From: DATDAH01 sp963725155
GTDB taxonomy: Bacteria > Actinomycetota > Acidimicrobiia > Acidimicrobiales > DATDAH01
Assembly (NCBI GenBank): GCA_963725155.1
Contig: CAVRXU010000004.1
Location: 114,993-178,992 of the forward strand
Direction of reading: 5' to 3'
Length of the DNA: 64,000 bases
Within the stretch, counting starts at the first letter, position 1, and each line of letters begins with the position of its first letter. The translations under genes were made by a program, and so were the position numbers. The notes under the pieces were generated by a model. That model made no database searches, had not been told where the DNA came from, and worked only from the letters and a program-made list of their open reading frames with translations. Below are positions 16,398-24,811 of this stretch, in pieces.

Positions 16398-18694
16398 CCG
16401 CCACCCTCGGGGACCGAGCGACGTCCGAGGCCGAAGCCGAGGTCGGCGTACCCGTCGAGGACACCCCTCCCCCGCCGCCCCGGACCCTGATCCTGGCCGA
16501 GGCCGCGCTGATCGGCGTCTCGCTGGCCACGGTGATCGGCTACGCCCGACTGTTCGCCGACGGAGCGTTCCTCCTCCCCATCGCCCTCGCCGCCGTGCTC
16601 GGCCATCTCGTGGCCATCGCCCTGCGTCGGATCGGCCTCGGTCCGCTCCTGTCGACCGTCGCCCATCTGGCCCTCCTCCCCATCGTGCTCACGTGGGCCC
16701 GCTACTGGGAGACCAAGGCCTACTTCCTGCCCACCGGGCTGACCATCGAGACGGTGGGTGATGACCTCGCCGAGGCCTGGAAGATCTTCCTCGACATCTC
16801 CGCCCCGGTACCGGCTGCGCCCGGGTTCATCGCCGTGGCCATGGTCACCGCCTGGGTCGTGGCCCTGGCCTCCGACAGCCTTGCCTTCCGCCTCGATGCC
16901 ACCGTCGAAGCCCTGGCCCCGGCCACTGGGCTGTTCCTGTTCTCGTCCATCCTGGCCGAGCGAGAACACCGGACGACCTCGGCCCTGCTGTTCGTCGTCG
17001 CCGTCCTGGTGTTCGTGCTCGCCTCCCGGGTGGCCCGAGCCGATGGCACCGGCCGCTGGTTGGCCACCGACGCCGGCCGTGGCGCGCGCTCGCTTCTGGC
17101 CGCCGGGCTGCTGCTCGCCGGGCTGGCCGTGATCCCGGCGGTGCTCGCCGGGCCCCGGCTGCCGGGCGGCGACGGCCGCCCGCTCGTCGACCTCGACGGT
17201 GGTGGGAGCAGCAACGACCGAGTGACCCTCAGCCCCCTGGTCGACATCCGGTCCCGCTTGGTCGAGCAGTCGACGGTCGAAGCCTTCCGGGTGGAAGCCG
17301 CCGCGCCGTCCTACTGGCGGAGCACGGCCCTCGACGCCTTCGACGGCCAGATCTGGTCGTCCTCAGGGAACTACGTCGGGGTCGAGGGACGCCTGCCGTC
17401 CACGCCCGATCCCGTGCCGGGGGCCACTCGGCTCAGCCAGACGTTCCACATCGCCGCCCTCGACCAGATCTGGCTCCCCGCCGCGTTCGAGCCGATCGCC
17501 GTCGACAGCCCCGACGCCGACGTGGACTGGGACGGCGATTCGTCCTCGCTCGTGGTGGCCGCGGGTCGGGAGACCTCCGACGGCCTCGACTACAGCGTCC
17601 TGTCGATCCTCCCTCGCGTCGGGCCCGACGCTCTCACGGTCGGCACCGCGGGCCTGGACACCGAGTTCCTGGCCCGCTTCACCCGCCTGCCCGAGGCCAC
17701 CCGCTCGATCGCTCGCCGCTTCGCGGCGGAGGCGGTGGGTACGGAGACCGACGCCTACGGCCAGGCCCTGGCGCTGCAGAACTGGTTCCGCACCCACTTC
17801 CGGTACAGCCTCGACGTCCGGCCCGGCCACGGCACCGACGCCCTCGCCGCCTTCCTCGACCCCCTCGGCAGCCGGTCGGGCTACTGCGAGCAGTTCGCCG
17901 GGGCGTATGCGGCCCTGGCCCGCTCCCTCGGCCTGCCCGCCCGGGTGGCCGTCGGCTTCACGCCCGGCGAGGAGGACGTGGACGATCCGGGCACCTTCAT
18001 CGTTCGGGGGATCAACGCCCACGCCTGGCCTGAGCTCTACTTCGCCGGCGTCGGGTGGGTCCCCTTCGAGCCCACGCCGGGCCGGGGACTCCCCGGTGCG
18101 GAGGCCTACACCCACGTGGCCCCGGATCAGGTCGATCCGAACGAGAACGAGGTGCCCACCACGGTGCCGAGCCCGGTGACCACCGGCAGCGTGGCCCCCC
18201 GGCCCGGAGCCGATGACCCGCTTCCGGAGTTCTTCGACCCCAACGCCGGCAATGACGGGCTGAGCGCGACACAGGTCGTTGCGCTGGCGCTCGCCCTCGT
18301 CGTCGGGACCTGGTTCCTGGGTGTGCCGACGGTGGCCGGTCTCCGTCGGGCCCGGAACCGCCATCGGTCCCACGGCCAACCGGATCTCGAGGTGACCGAC
18401 GCCTGGGACGACTCGGTGCGGGCCCTCGCCCTCCTCGATCTCGTACCCCACGGGGCCGAGACCCCAACCGAGTTCGCCACCCGGGCCGCCAAGGACGCCG
18501 GGACGGACCGCGACGCTCATCGCGAGCTGGCCCTGCTCACCACCGCCGCGGCCTTCGGTCGCGCCAGCCACCGGAAGGACTCGGTCCGGGCCCGTCAGAC
18601 TGCGGACACGGTCATCGGGCGGGCCCGGCGACTGGCGGGGCCGTGGCGCCGATTCCAGGCCGCGGTCTCGCCCCGGCGGTTGCGGCGCGGCTGA
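16394..18694 (+). CDS. TgpA-type membrane transglutaminase-like protein
   Basis: A 766-residue membrane protein: a cluster of about six N-terminal membrane segments (residues 35-260), an extracytoplasmic transglutaminase-like core, one C-terminal membrane segment (VVALALALVVGTWFLGVP) and a cytoplasmic DUF4129-like tail. The catalytic triad context is visible: SRSGYCEQFAGAYAALAR (Cys), GINAHAWPELYF (His) and a following Asp/Glu region near PFEPTPGRG. Such proteins form a unit with MoxR and DUF58 and are probably involved in cell-envelope peptide chemistry. ATG at 16394 overlaps the DUF58 stop. Confidence 0.9.
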   Translation: MTATLGDRATSEAEAEVGVPVEDTPPPPPRTLILAEAALIGVSLATVIGYARLFADGAFLLPIALAAVLGHLVAIALRRIGLGPLLSTVAHLALLPIVLTWARYWETKAYFLPTGLTIETVGDDLAEAWKIFLDISAPVPAAPGFIAVAMVTAWVVALASDSLAFRLDATVEALAPATGLFLFSSILAEREHRTTSALLFVVAVLVFVLASRVARADGTGRWLATDAGRGARSLLAAGLLLAGLAVIPAVLAGPRLPGGDGRPLVDLDGGGSSNDRVTLSPLVDIRSRLVEQSTVEAFRVEAAAPSYWRSTALDAFDGQIWSSSGNYVGVEGRLPSTPDPVPGATRLSQTFHIAALDQIWLPAAFEPIAVDSPDADVDWDGDSSSLVVAAGRETSDGLDYSVLSILPRVGPDALTVGTAGLDTEFLARFTRLPEATRSIARRFAAEAVGTETDAYGQALALQNWFRTHFRYSLDVRPGHGTDALAAFLDPLGSRSGYCEQFAGAYAALARSLGLPARVAVGFTPGEEDVDDPGTFIVRGINAHAWPELYFAGVGWVPFEPTPGRGLPGAEAYTHVAPDQVDPNENEVPTTVPSPVTTGSVAPRPGADDPLPEFFDPNAGNDGLSATQVVALALALVVGTWFLGVPTVAGLRRARNRHRSHGQPDLEVTDAWDDSVRALALLDLVPHGAETPTEFATRAAKDAGTDRDAHRELALLTTAAAFGRASHRKDSVRARQTADTVIGRARRLAGPWRRFQAAVSPRRLRRG

Positions 18695-18710
18695 GCGCTC
18701 GGTTGAGGGG

Positions 18711-19094
18711 TCAGTCCTCGCGCCGCATGCGGTCGCGCATGCGCTGGCTGGTGGAGCCGAAGAGGTCGCGGACGCTGCCCCCCCGCATGTTCTGGGTGAC
18801 CTGCTGCACGCCGGTCTTGCCCAGCCGCCGGGCGTTGCGCTCGAAGAGCACCGCAGCGACCAGCATGATGAGGAAGCCACCGAAGGACAACAACGCGTGC
18901 GTCCCCAGCAGCCAGATCATGGCGATCACGCCGACCACGAACAGCAGTGACGCCAGCTTCAGGTTGCGCAGGGCGTCCGTGTAGACGGTCGTCGACGCGA
19001 CCTTGCCGACGAGATCGGGATCCTCTTCGGTGAGGCGTTGCTCGATCTCGAGCAGAATCCGCTGTTCGTCTTCGGAGAGCGGCACCGACGACAT
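18711..19094 (-). CDS. DUF3040 membrane protein
   Basis: A 127-residue actinobacterial DUF3040 protein, recognised by its N-terminus PLSEDEQRILLEIEQRLTEE followed by DPDLVGKV. Two adjacent membrane segments (LASLLFVVGVIAMIWLL and ALLSFGGFLIMLVAAVLF) and a basic C-terminal tail complete the family pattern. Function is unknown. The ATG at 19094 is used; a GTG at 19085 (giving the classic PLSE start) is an alternative. Converges on the transglutaminase gene with 16 nt between stops. Confidence 0.87.
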   Translation of the reverse strand: MSSVPLSEDEQRILLEIEQRLTEEDPDLVGKVASTTVYTDALRNLKLASLLFVVGVIAMIWLLGTHALLSFGGFLIMLVAAVLFERNARRLGKTGVQQVTQNMRGGSVRDLFGSTSQRMRDRMRRED

Positions 19095-19150
19095 GATCGC
19101 ACAGCCGAACCCCAGCAACAACGCGCGCCGGCCTGCTTTCCGCCGCGGGG

Positions 19151-20404
19151 TCAGTCTTCCGGCCCCCACTGCTGGTCGCCCCGGCGCTTCGACTGGATCC
19201 CTTCGTCCCGCAGGGTCACCGCGGGAGCGATGGCGTCGGTCCCGAACCGGTCCCGGATCCGGTCCATCGTGCGGTCGGCCTCCGACCAGTCGGCGGGGTC
19301 CCCGAGGGCGAGCTGCTCGGCCCCGCCATCCATCAGGCCGGCGACGCTGACCCCGATCAGGCGGACGCCCACCGACACGTCGACCGCGGCCAACAGGGCC
19401 TGGGCCGACCGGGTGATGACCCGACCGGAGTCGGTGACATCGGGCAGCGTGGTCGACCGGGTGATGGTGCTGAAGTCCCCGAACCGGACTTTGAGGACCA
19501 CGGTGCGCCCGGCGAGGCCATGGGCCCGCAGGCGGCGACCGACGGCGTCGGCCAGGCGGGCCAGCTCCCGGCCCAGAGCAGCCTGGTCGTGGTGATCGGT
19601 GGCGAAGGTCTCCTCGTGGCCGACGGACTTGACCCCCTGATCCGGGACGACGGCGCGGTTGTCGATGCCATTCGCCAGCGCGTGGAGATGGCGGCCGCTG
19701 GCGTCGCCGACGGTGGCCACCAGGGTGGCGAGCGGCAGCGCGGCGAGGTCACCGACCGTCGCCACACCCAGGCGGTCGAGGCGTTCGTGGGTCTTGGGCC
19801 CGACACCCCACAGGGCCCGCACCGGGAGCGGGTGGAGGAACGCCAGCTCGCCGCCGACCGGCACCACCACGACGCCGCGGCCCGGTCGCACGCCGTCGAG
19901 GGCGGCGACCGGCTTGGCCGCCTCGGAGGCCAGCTTGGCCAGGAACTTGGTGGGGGCCACTCCCACCGAGCAGGTCAAGCCCTCCTGGGCCAGCACGGCA
20001 TCCCGGATCTTCACCGCGATCTCGGGGCCCGTCCCCCAGAGCCGGCGGGACCCGGTCACGTCGAGAAAGGCCTCGTCCAGCGAGAGCGGCTCGACGAGGG
20101 GTGTGAACGAAGCCAGGATCGCCATGACCCGGGCGCTGACCTCGCCGTAGCGCTCGTGATGGCCCGGGAGGAACACCGCATGGGGGCACAGTCTTCGGGC
20201 CCGCCCGGTGGGCATCGCCGAGTGGATGCCGAAGGCCCGGGCCTCGTAGCTGGCCGCCGCCACCACGCCCCTGTTCCCGGTGCCGCCGACCACCACCGGG
20301 CGTCCCGCCAGACTCGGGTCACGGTGGACCTCCACCGCCACGAAAAAGGCGTCCATGTCCATGTGCAGGATCCCCGGAGGTGCAGGCGTCCCGGCCGTGG
20401 TCAC
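19151..20404 (-). CDS. dinB: DNA polymerase IV (DinB, Y family)
   Basis: Error-prone translesion polymerase of 417 residues. The first catalytic carboxylates are in HMDMDAFFVAVE, followed by SYEARAFGIHSAMP and the SLDEAFLDVTG motif with the other catalytic Asp/Glu pair; CSVGVAPTKFLAKLASEAAKP and the helix-hairpin-helix region LWGVGPKTHERL complete the family pattern. The C-terminus lacks the canonical beta-clamp peptide QLxLF but has EQLALGD near residue 375, which may serve. The GTG at 20404 overlaps the Nudix stop (GTGA), so both are co-transcribed. No LexA-like box was recognised. Confidence 0.93.
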   Translation of the reverse strand: MTTAGTPAPPGILHMDMDAFFVAVEVHRDPSLAGRPVVVGGTGNRGVVAAASYEARAFGIHSAMPTGRARRLCPHAVFLPGHHERYGEVSARVMAILASFTPLVEPLSLDEAFLDVTGSRRLWGTGPEIAVKIRDAVLAQEGLTCSVGVAPTKFLAKLASEAAKPVAALDGVRPGRGVVVVPVGGELAFLHPLPVRALWGVGPKTHERLDRLGVATVGDLAALPLATLVATVGDASGRHLHALANGIDNRAVVPDQGVKSVGHEETFATDHHDQAALGRELARLADAVGRRLRAHGLAGRTVVLKVRFGDFSTITRSTTLPDVTDSGRVITRSAQALLAAVDVSVGVRLIGVSVAGLMDGGAEQLALGDPADWSEADRTMDRIRDRFGTDAIAPAVTLRDEGIQSKRRGDQQWGPED

Positions 20405-20889
20405 GCGGTGCGTTCCACCTCGAGGCCGCCCAGGTCGCGGCCGCGCACGACGTACTCGTAGCGCCGGCCGTGGGACCGTTCGCCCTCCAACCACACGCCG
20501 AGGGGCTCGCCGACCCAGCGCTGGCCACCGTCGAGCAGGGCGCCGCAGGCGTCGGGGGCCACGAAACGGGCGTCCACGACGATCCCGTCGGGGTCGTCCA
20601 CGACGAGCTCGCCCTCGTAGGCGATCGCCCGGTGGACCTCGACCCGGAGGCTCCAGCCCAGGTCCGGCGCCTCGGCGGAGATCTCGTACACCGGGCCGTC
20701 CCACGCCGTCACCAGCAGGCCCGTCTCCTCTTGGACCTCGCGGCCCAGGCCCTCGAGCACGGTCTCCCCCGCGTCGATCACGCCGCCCGGCGTGCTCCAG
20801 TCCTCCCGGCCGCCACGACGACGGTTGCGGACCAGGAGCAGCCCGCCCTCACCCTCGATCAGCGCCCCCGCCACCAGCCACCGGTGCAC
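20401..20889 (-). CDS. Nudix hydrolase
   Basis: Nudix fold pyrophosphohydrolase of about 162 residues. The Nudix box GVIDAGETVLEGLGREVQEE followed by TG matches Gx5Ex7REUxEExGU completely, so the metal-binding glutamates are present. Substrate cannot be deduced; coupling to dinB makes nucleotide-pool sanitation attractive. GTG 20889 (HRWLVAGALI) is chosen; in-frame GTGs at 20910 and 20919 are possible. It is divergent from ybaK and both probably use the short region 20890-20936. Confidence 0.88.
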   Translation of the reverse strand: MHRWLVAGALIEGEGGLLLVRNRRRGGREDWSTPGGVIDAGETVLEGLGREVQEETGLLVTAWDGPVYEISAEAPDLGWSLRVEVHRAIAYEGELVVDDPDGIVVDARFVAPDACGALLDGGQRWVGEPLGVWLEGERSHGRRYEYVVRGRDLGGLEVERTA

Positions 20890-20936
20890 CGAGCCAGTCT
20901 GCCGTGCCACTGGGCGCACCCGGTAGACAACAGCCC

Positions 20937-21431
20937 GTGCACCGCAACACCGAGATCGTCGTCGCCGCCGCTGAGCGCCTGGGACTCCACATCGAGCCCG
21001 TCACCTACCCCGACGGGACCCGCACCGCCGAGGACGCCGCCCGGGCCATCGGGGTCGACGTCGCCCAGATCGTGAAGTCCCTGGTCTTCGACCTGGTGAC
21101 CGCCGATGGCGAGGTCCGACCGGTGATCGCCCTGGTCAGCGGGGCCAACCGCCTGGACGAAGCCAAGTTGGCAGCGGCGAGCGGGGCCGAGCGCGTCGGC
21201 CGGGTCGACGCCGACCGGGTGCGGGCGGTCACGGGCTTCCCCATCGGGGGCGTGCCCCCGTTCGGCCACCCGACGCCGGTGCCGACCTTCGTGGACCCGG
21301 ACCTGCTCGACCACGCCGAGGTGTGGGCCGCCGGAGGCACGCCTCAGGTCGTCTTCGGGATCGCTCCGACCGCCCTGGTTGTCGCCACCGACGGTGACGT
21401 GCGCGACCTCTCTGAGAAGGCGAATCCGTGA
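20937..21431 (+). CDS. YbaK/ProX-type aminoacyl-tRNA deacylase
   Basis: A 164-residue YbaK/EbsC-fold protein, which hydrolyses mischarged aminoacyl-tRNAs in trans (for example Cys-tRNA-Pro). Family features: an IVKSLVFDL strand with the conserved lysine, RLDEAKLAAASG and the glycine-rich loop GFPIGGVPPFGH. The C-terminal IAPTALVVATDGDVRDLSE is also typical. Start at GTG 20937, with TAGACA ending 7 nt upstream (leaderless pattern). Confidence 0.88.
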   Translation: MHRNTEIVVAAAERLGLHIEPVTYPDGTRTAEDAARAIGVDVAQIVKSLVFDLVTADGEVRPVIALVSGANRLDEAKLAAASGAERVGRVDADRVRAVTGFPIGGVPPFGHPTPVPTFVDPDLLDHAEVWAAGGTPQVVFGIAPTALVVATDGDVRDLSEKANP

Positions 21432-21532
21432 TATTCACCCTTGAGGGCCCATTTGAGAGTAGGATTTACACGAGACCCGTCGTGGGTCATGATCAGCCTG
21501 AAGCGCAGGCTCGAACCGGAGGGGAATCCATC

Positions 21533-21793
21533 ATGGTCCGTCGTACTCTCGCAGCGGTCGGCATCGCATTCGCCTTGCTGGTGCTCGTGGCCCCTGCGGC
21601 CTCGGCCCAGTACGTCGACCCCGGCATCGTCACCAGGGACGACCCCGGTGCCAGCGACGCCGGTACCGCCCTCCCCCGTACCGGCTCTGACACCGCGACG
21701 CTGTGGCGAGTCGGCGTCGTCCTGCTGGCGGCAGGCGGGATCCTGGTCCTGACCACCCGCAAGCGCACCGCCGAGGTCCACGTCGACGCCTGA
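21533..21793 (+). CDS. Very small LPXTG surface protein (sortase substrate)
   Basis: An 86-residue precursor: signal peptide (residues 1-25, ending ASA), a mature segment of only about 21 residues, the sortase motif LPRTG at 47-51, a hydrophobic stretch (WRVGVVLLAAGGILVLT) and the positive stop signal RKR at 76-78. After sorting, only a short acidic peptide (QYVDPGIVTRDDPGASDAG) would remain on the wall. A strong Shine-Dalgarno GGAGGGG lies 7-8 nt before the ATG, unlike most genes here, suggesting high expression, and a strong terminator follows. No sortase gene is in the window. Function unknown. Confidence 0.82.
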   Translation: MVRRTLAAVGIAFALLVLVAPAASAQYVDPGIVTRDDPGASDAGTALPRTGSDTATLWRVGVVLLAAGGILVLTTRKRTAEVHVDA

Positions 21794-21816
21794 GCCAACG
21801 ATTTCGGATCGGTAGG

Positions 21817-21844
21817 AAGAGCCCGGGTTCCGGCCCGGGCTCTT
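21817..21844. terminator. Rho-independent, probably bidirectional terminator
   Basis: AAGAGCCCGGG (21817-21827) and CCCGGGCTCTT (21834-21844) form a perfect 11-bp stem with a TTCCGG loop, with a short T run at its end. It lies 24 nt after the LPXTG gene stop and 24 nt before the end of the convergent ppm1 gene, so it can serve both. Confidence 0.85.
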
Positions 21845-21868
21845 TCGCGCCCGGGCTCGGGCGGGCCG

Positions 21869-22591
21869 TCAGGGCCGGCGGCGCAACAGACGGTCCCGTA
21901 GCCCCCACCAGGTGACGAGGGCCAGCGCCTCGACCACGATGCGGCCCGACATCTTGGACGTGCCCCGCAAACGGTCGGCGAAGGCGATGGGCACCTCGAC
22001 CACCGCCCCGCCCCGGCGGACGACCTCGTAGGTCATCTCGATCTGGAAGCCGTAACCGTCGGCCGCCACCCCGTCGAGGTCGACCTGCCGCAGCATCGTG
22101 GCGCGGTAGGCGCGGAAGCCGGCGGTGGAGTCGTTCACGGCCAGGCCGAGGACGCCGGCGGCGTAACGGTTGCCCCAACGGGACAGCTGGCGGCGGTGCC
22201 AGGACCAGGCCGGGATCGAGCCGCCGGGGACGTAGCGACTGCCGATCACGAGGTCGGCGCCGTGCTCGATGGCTCCCAGTAGCGACGGCAGGGCGGCCGG
22301 GTCGTGGGACAGGTCGCTGTCCATCTCCAGGAGGACGTCGAAGCCCCGCTCGAGGCCCCAGCGGAACCCGTCCCGGTAGGCCGAGCCCAGCCCGGACTTC
22401 TCGGCCCGGCGCAGGACCTCCACGCCGCCGACCACGGCCCCGTGCTCCTCGGCCAGGTCAGCGGTGCCGTCGGGGCTCCCGTCGTCGACGACAAGGATGT
22501 GGGCGTCCGGCGTCGCCGCCCGCACCCGGTCGAGGACCTCGACCAGGTTGAGGGCTTCCTGATAGGTGGGCAGGATCAGGAGGGCGCGCAT
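21869..22591 (-). CDS. ppm1: Polyprenol monophosphomannose synthase (GT2)
   Basis: Family 2 glycosyltransferase of 240 residues that makes polyprenyl-phosphate mannose from GDP-mannose, the donor for lipomannan and protein mannosylation in actinobacteria. Family strings: LILPTYQEALNL, VVDDGSPDGTADLA, LLEMDSDLSHDP (DxD for metal and nucleotide sugar), VIGSRYVPGG and the late FADRLRGTSKMS. The ATG at 22591 is preferred to 22600 because TACGAT ends 7 nt before it. The Lnt-like N-acyltransferase half found fused in mycobacteria is absent. Divergent from the small membrane protein gene. Confidence 0.9.
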   Translation of the reverse strand: MRALLILPTYQEALNLVEVLDRVRAATPDAHILVVDDGSPDGTADLAEEHGAVVGGVEVLRRAEKSGLGSAYRDGFRWGLERGFDVLLEMDSDLSHDPAALPSLLGAIEHGADLVIGSRYVPGGSIPAWSWHRRQLSRWGNRYAAGVLGLAVNDSTAGFRAYRATMLRQVDLDGVAADGYGFQIEMTYEVVRRGGAVVEVPIAFADRLRGTSKMSGRIVVEALALVTWWGLRDRLLRRRP

Positions 22592-22630
22592 CGGTCGCAT
22601 CGTAGAGAGGCAGACCTACGCTCCCGCCGG

Positions 22631-22885
22631 ATGGCCGCGCACCGACCTTCGCCGCTGGCCCGCACCTTGACCGTCGCCTCCGTGCTCGCCGCCGGGGCCT
22701 GTGGCGGCCTCATCGGCTGGGCCGTCGTCGACCTCCAGTGCACCGGTGACTGCACCGTCCCGAGCGGCGTCGGCGCCCTCATCGGCGCCCTGCTGGCCGC
22801 AGTGGGCACGGCCCTGATCTGCGTGTTGGCCATCCAGGCGATGGCCGAATGGCACCAGCAGGAAGGCCGACGCCGAGCGGAGTGA
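22631..22885 (+). CDS. Small two-span membrane protein
   Basis: An 84-residue protein with two hydrophobic segments (TVASVLAAGACGGLIGWAVV and VGALIGALLAAVGTALICVL) separated by a short loop with two cysteines (LQCTGDCTVPSG). Start at ATG 22631 with TACGCT ending 8 nt upstream, the leaderless pattern. Divergent from ppm1. The family is not recognised; the paired cysteines in an extracytoplasmic loop could form a disulfide. Confidence 0.6.
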   Translation: MAAHRPSPLARTLTVASVLAAGACGGLIGWAVVDLQCTGDCTVPSGVGALIGALLAAVGTALICVLAIQAMAEWHQQEGRRRAE

Positions 22886-22887
22886 CC

Positions 22888-23910
22888 TCAGCGAGGGATC
22901 GGGAGCCGGGACAGCACCTCGACAGCGCGGTCGATGCCGGCATCGTCGACGTCGAGGTGGGTCACCAGCCGGACCGCCGCTCGCCCCAGAGGCGCGGCCA
23001 GGACCCCTTCGCTCGCCAGGTGGGCCACGACGGCGCTGGGATCGGGGTGGGAGAAGACGACGATGTTCGTCTCGACCTTCGCCGCGTCGACGGCGTCCGG
23101 CAGCCGGTCGGCCACCGCCTCGGCGAGACGCCGGGCCCGGGCATGGTCGTCGGCCAGGCGCTCGACCATCGTGGCCAAGGCGAGCAGGCCGGCGGCGGCC
23201 AGGATGCCGGCCTGTCGCATCCCGCCCCCGAGGCGCCCCCGCTGCACGCGGGCCTCGGCCATGAGCTCGGTCGAACCGGCCAGCACCGACCCGACCGGCG
23301 CGCCGAGGCCCTTGCTCAGGCAGCAGGTGACGGTCGTGGCCGCCGCCGCCAGCCGGGCCACGGGGACGCCGAGGGCGACCTCGGCGTTGAACAGCCGGGC
23401 CCCGTCGAGGTGCACCGGCGGGCCCAGCGCGGCGACGGCGTCGGTCGCCTCCGCGGGCGTCGCCCGACCTCCAGCCACCATGTGCGTGTTCTCGACCGCG
23501 ATCACGGCGACCTCGGGCGAGTGCCCGACGTCGCCGGCGACGGCGTCCTCGGTGGCCACCAGGTCCAGCCGGCCCTCGTCGTCGTCGACGGTGTAGAGCT
23601 GGAACGCCCCGTTCATGCCGGCCGCGCCGTTCTCGGACATGACCACGTGTTGGCGGCGCCCGGCCACGACCATCTGCCCCGGTCGGGCCAGCGTGCGCAG
23701 CGCGACCTGATTGGCCATGGTCCCCGAGGGCAGGAGGAGGCCGGCGGCCTTGCCCAGGCGTTCGGCGAACACCTCCTCGAGGTGACGCACGGTCGGGTCC
23801 TCGCCCCAACCGTCGTCGCCCACCTCAGCCTCGGCCATCGCCCGGCGCATGGCCGGGGTCGGGCGGGTCATGGTGTCCGAACGGAGGTCGACGGTCGGCG
23901 GGGCGGCCAC
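22888..23910 (-). CDS. ltaE: Low-specificity L-threonine aldolase
   Basis: PLP-dependent aldolase that splits L-threonine or allo-threonine to glycine and acetaldehyde. The 340-residue protein starts with VDLRSDTMTRPTPAMRRAM, the family N-terminus, and has HLDGARLFNA and the PLP-lysine segment CLSKGLGAPVGS. GTG start at 23910 is supported by TACCGT ending 6 nt before it. The gene ends 3 nt from the stop of the convergent small membrane protein and is divergent from the inositol phosphatase gene. Confidence 0.93.
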   Translation of the reverse strand: MAAPPTVDLRSDTMTRPTPAMRRAMAEAEVGDDGWGEDPTVRHLEEVFAERLGKAAGLLLPSGTMANQVALRTLARPGQMVVAGRRQHVVMSENGAAGMNGAFQLYTVDDDEGRLDLVATEDAVAGDVGHSPEVAVIAVENTHMVAGGRATPAEATDAVAALGPPVHLDGARLFNAEVALGVPVARLAAAATTVTCCLSKGLGAPVGSVLAGSTELMAEARVQRGRLGGGMRQAGILAAAGLLALATMVERLADDHARARRLAEAVADRLPDAVDAAKVETNIVVFSHPDPSAVVAHLASEGVLAAPLGRAAVRLVTHLDVDDAGIDRAVEVLSRLPIPR

Positions 23911-23962
23911 GGTGCGACGGTAACGGTTGGCGCCCGGCGGGGCCGTCGGCCAGCCTGACCCG

Positions 23963-24745
23963 GTGGCCGACCCCCGCGAACTGCTCGAGCTGGCCGTGGC
24001 CGCGGCAACCGGGGCGGCCGACCTGCTGCGCACGAGCCGCCCGGACCCCGAGGCGATCGTCACCAAGTCCTCGAGCACCGACCTGGTCACCGACCTCGAC
24101 CGGGCTGCAGAGGCCCGGATCATCGACCTGCTGCTGGGAGCGCGGCCCGACGACGGCGTCTTCGGGGAGGAGGGGGGCCGGCGCACAGGGTCCAGCGGGG
24201 TGCGCTGGATCATCGACCCCCTCGACGGGACGACCAACTACGTCTACGGCTATCCGGTGTACGCCGTGTCGATCGCGGCCGAAGCCGACGGCGTGGTCGT
24301 GGCCGGAACCGTGGTGGACATCACCCGGGGCGAGCGCTACACGGCCGCGCTCGGTCACGGGGCCCACCTCGACGGCCACGCCCTGCACGTGACCGCGGCC
24401 ACCGATCTGGCCACCGCGCTGCTCGGCACGGGGTTCAGCTACGACGCCGCCACTCGGGCCGACCAGGCGCGGGTCCTGACCGCGGTGTTGCCGGCCGTAC
24501 GGGATCTGCGCCGTTCCGGATCGGCCGCCCTCGACCTCTGCGCCTTGGCCGCAGGACGTCTCGACGGCTTCTGGGAGCGGGGCCTGGCCCCCTGGGACCG
24601 CGCCGCGGGCAGCCTCATCGCGGCCGAGGCCGGGGCCCGGGTCGGGCGGTTGGGCACGAGCGATCCCCTGACGTTGCTGGCCGCCCCGCCGGGTCTCTAC
24701 GACGGCCTCGAGGCGCTCCTCGACGCGGCCGGAGCCGGGTCTTGA
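23963..24745 (+). CDS. Inositol monophosphatase family protein
   Basis: Mg-dependent, Li-sensitive-type sugar phosphatase of 260 residues. Metal-site motifs: GEEGG (the Glu of motif GEE), IIDPLDGTTNYVYGYP (the DPLDGT signature) and the late APWDRAAGSLIAAEAG (WDxAA). Substrates in actinobacteria include inositol-1-phosphate, histidinol phosphate or fructose-1,6-bisphosphate, and sequence alone does not settle which. Start taken as GTG 23963; a TTG at 23927 would add 12 residues. Confidence 0.88.
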   Translation: MADPRELLELAVAAATGAADLLRTSRPDPEAIVTKSSSTDLVTDLDRAAEARIIDLLLGARPDDGVFGEEGGRRTGSSGVRWIIDPLDGTTNYVYGYPVYAVSIAAEADGVVVAGTVVDITRGERYTAALGHGAHLDGHALHVTAATDLATALLGTGFSYDAATRADQARVLTAVLPAVRDLRRSGSAALDLCALAAGRLDGFWERGLAPWDRAAGSLIAAEAGARVGRLGTSDPLTLLAAPPGLYDGLEALLDAAGAGS

Positions 24746-24811
24746 CGACGACCCGAAGGGAAATCACCGAGGGTCAAGGGTTTTGGCCGGCCGATGAGGC
24801 AGGCTGGGGGC

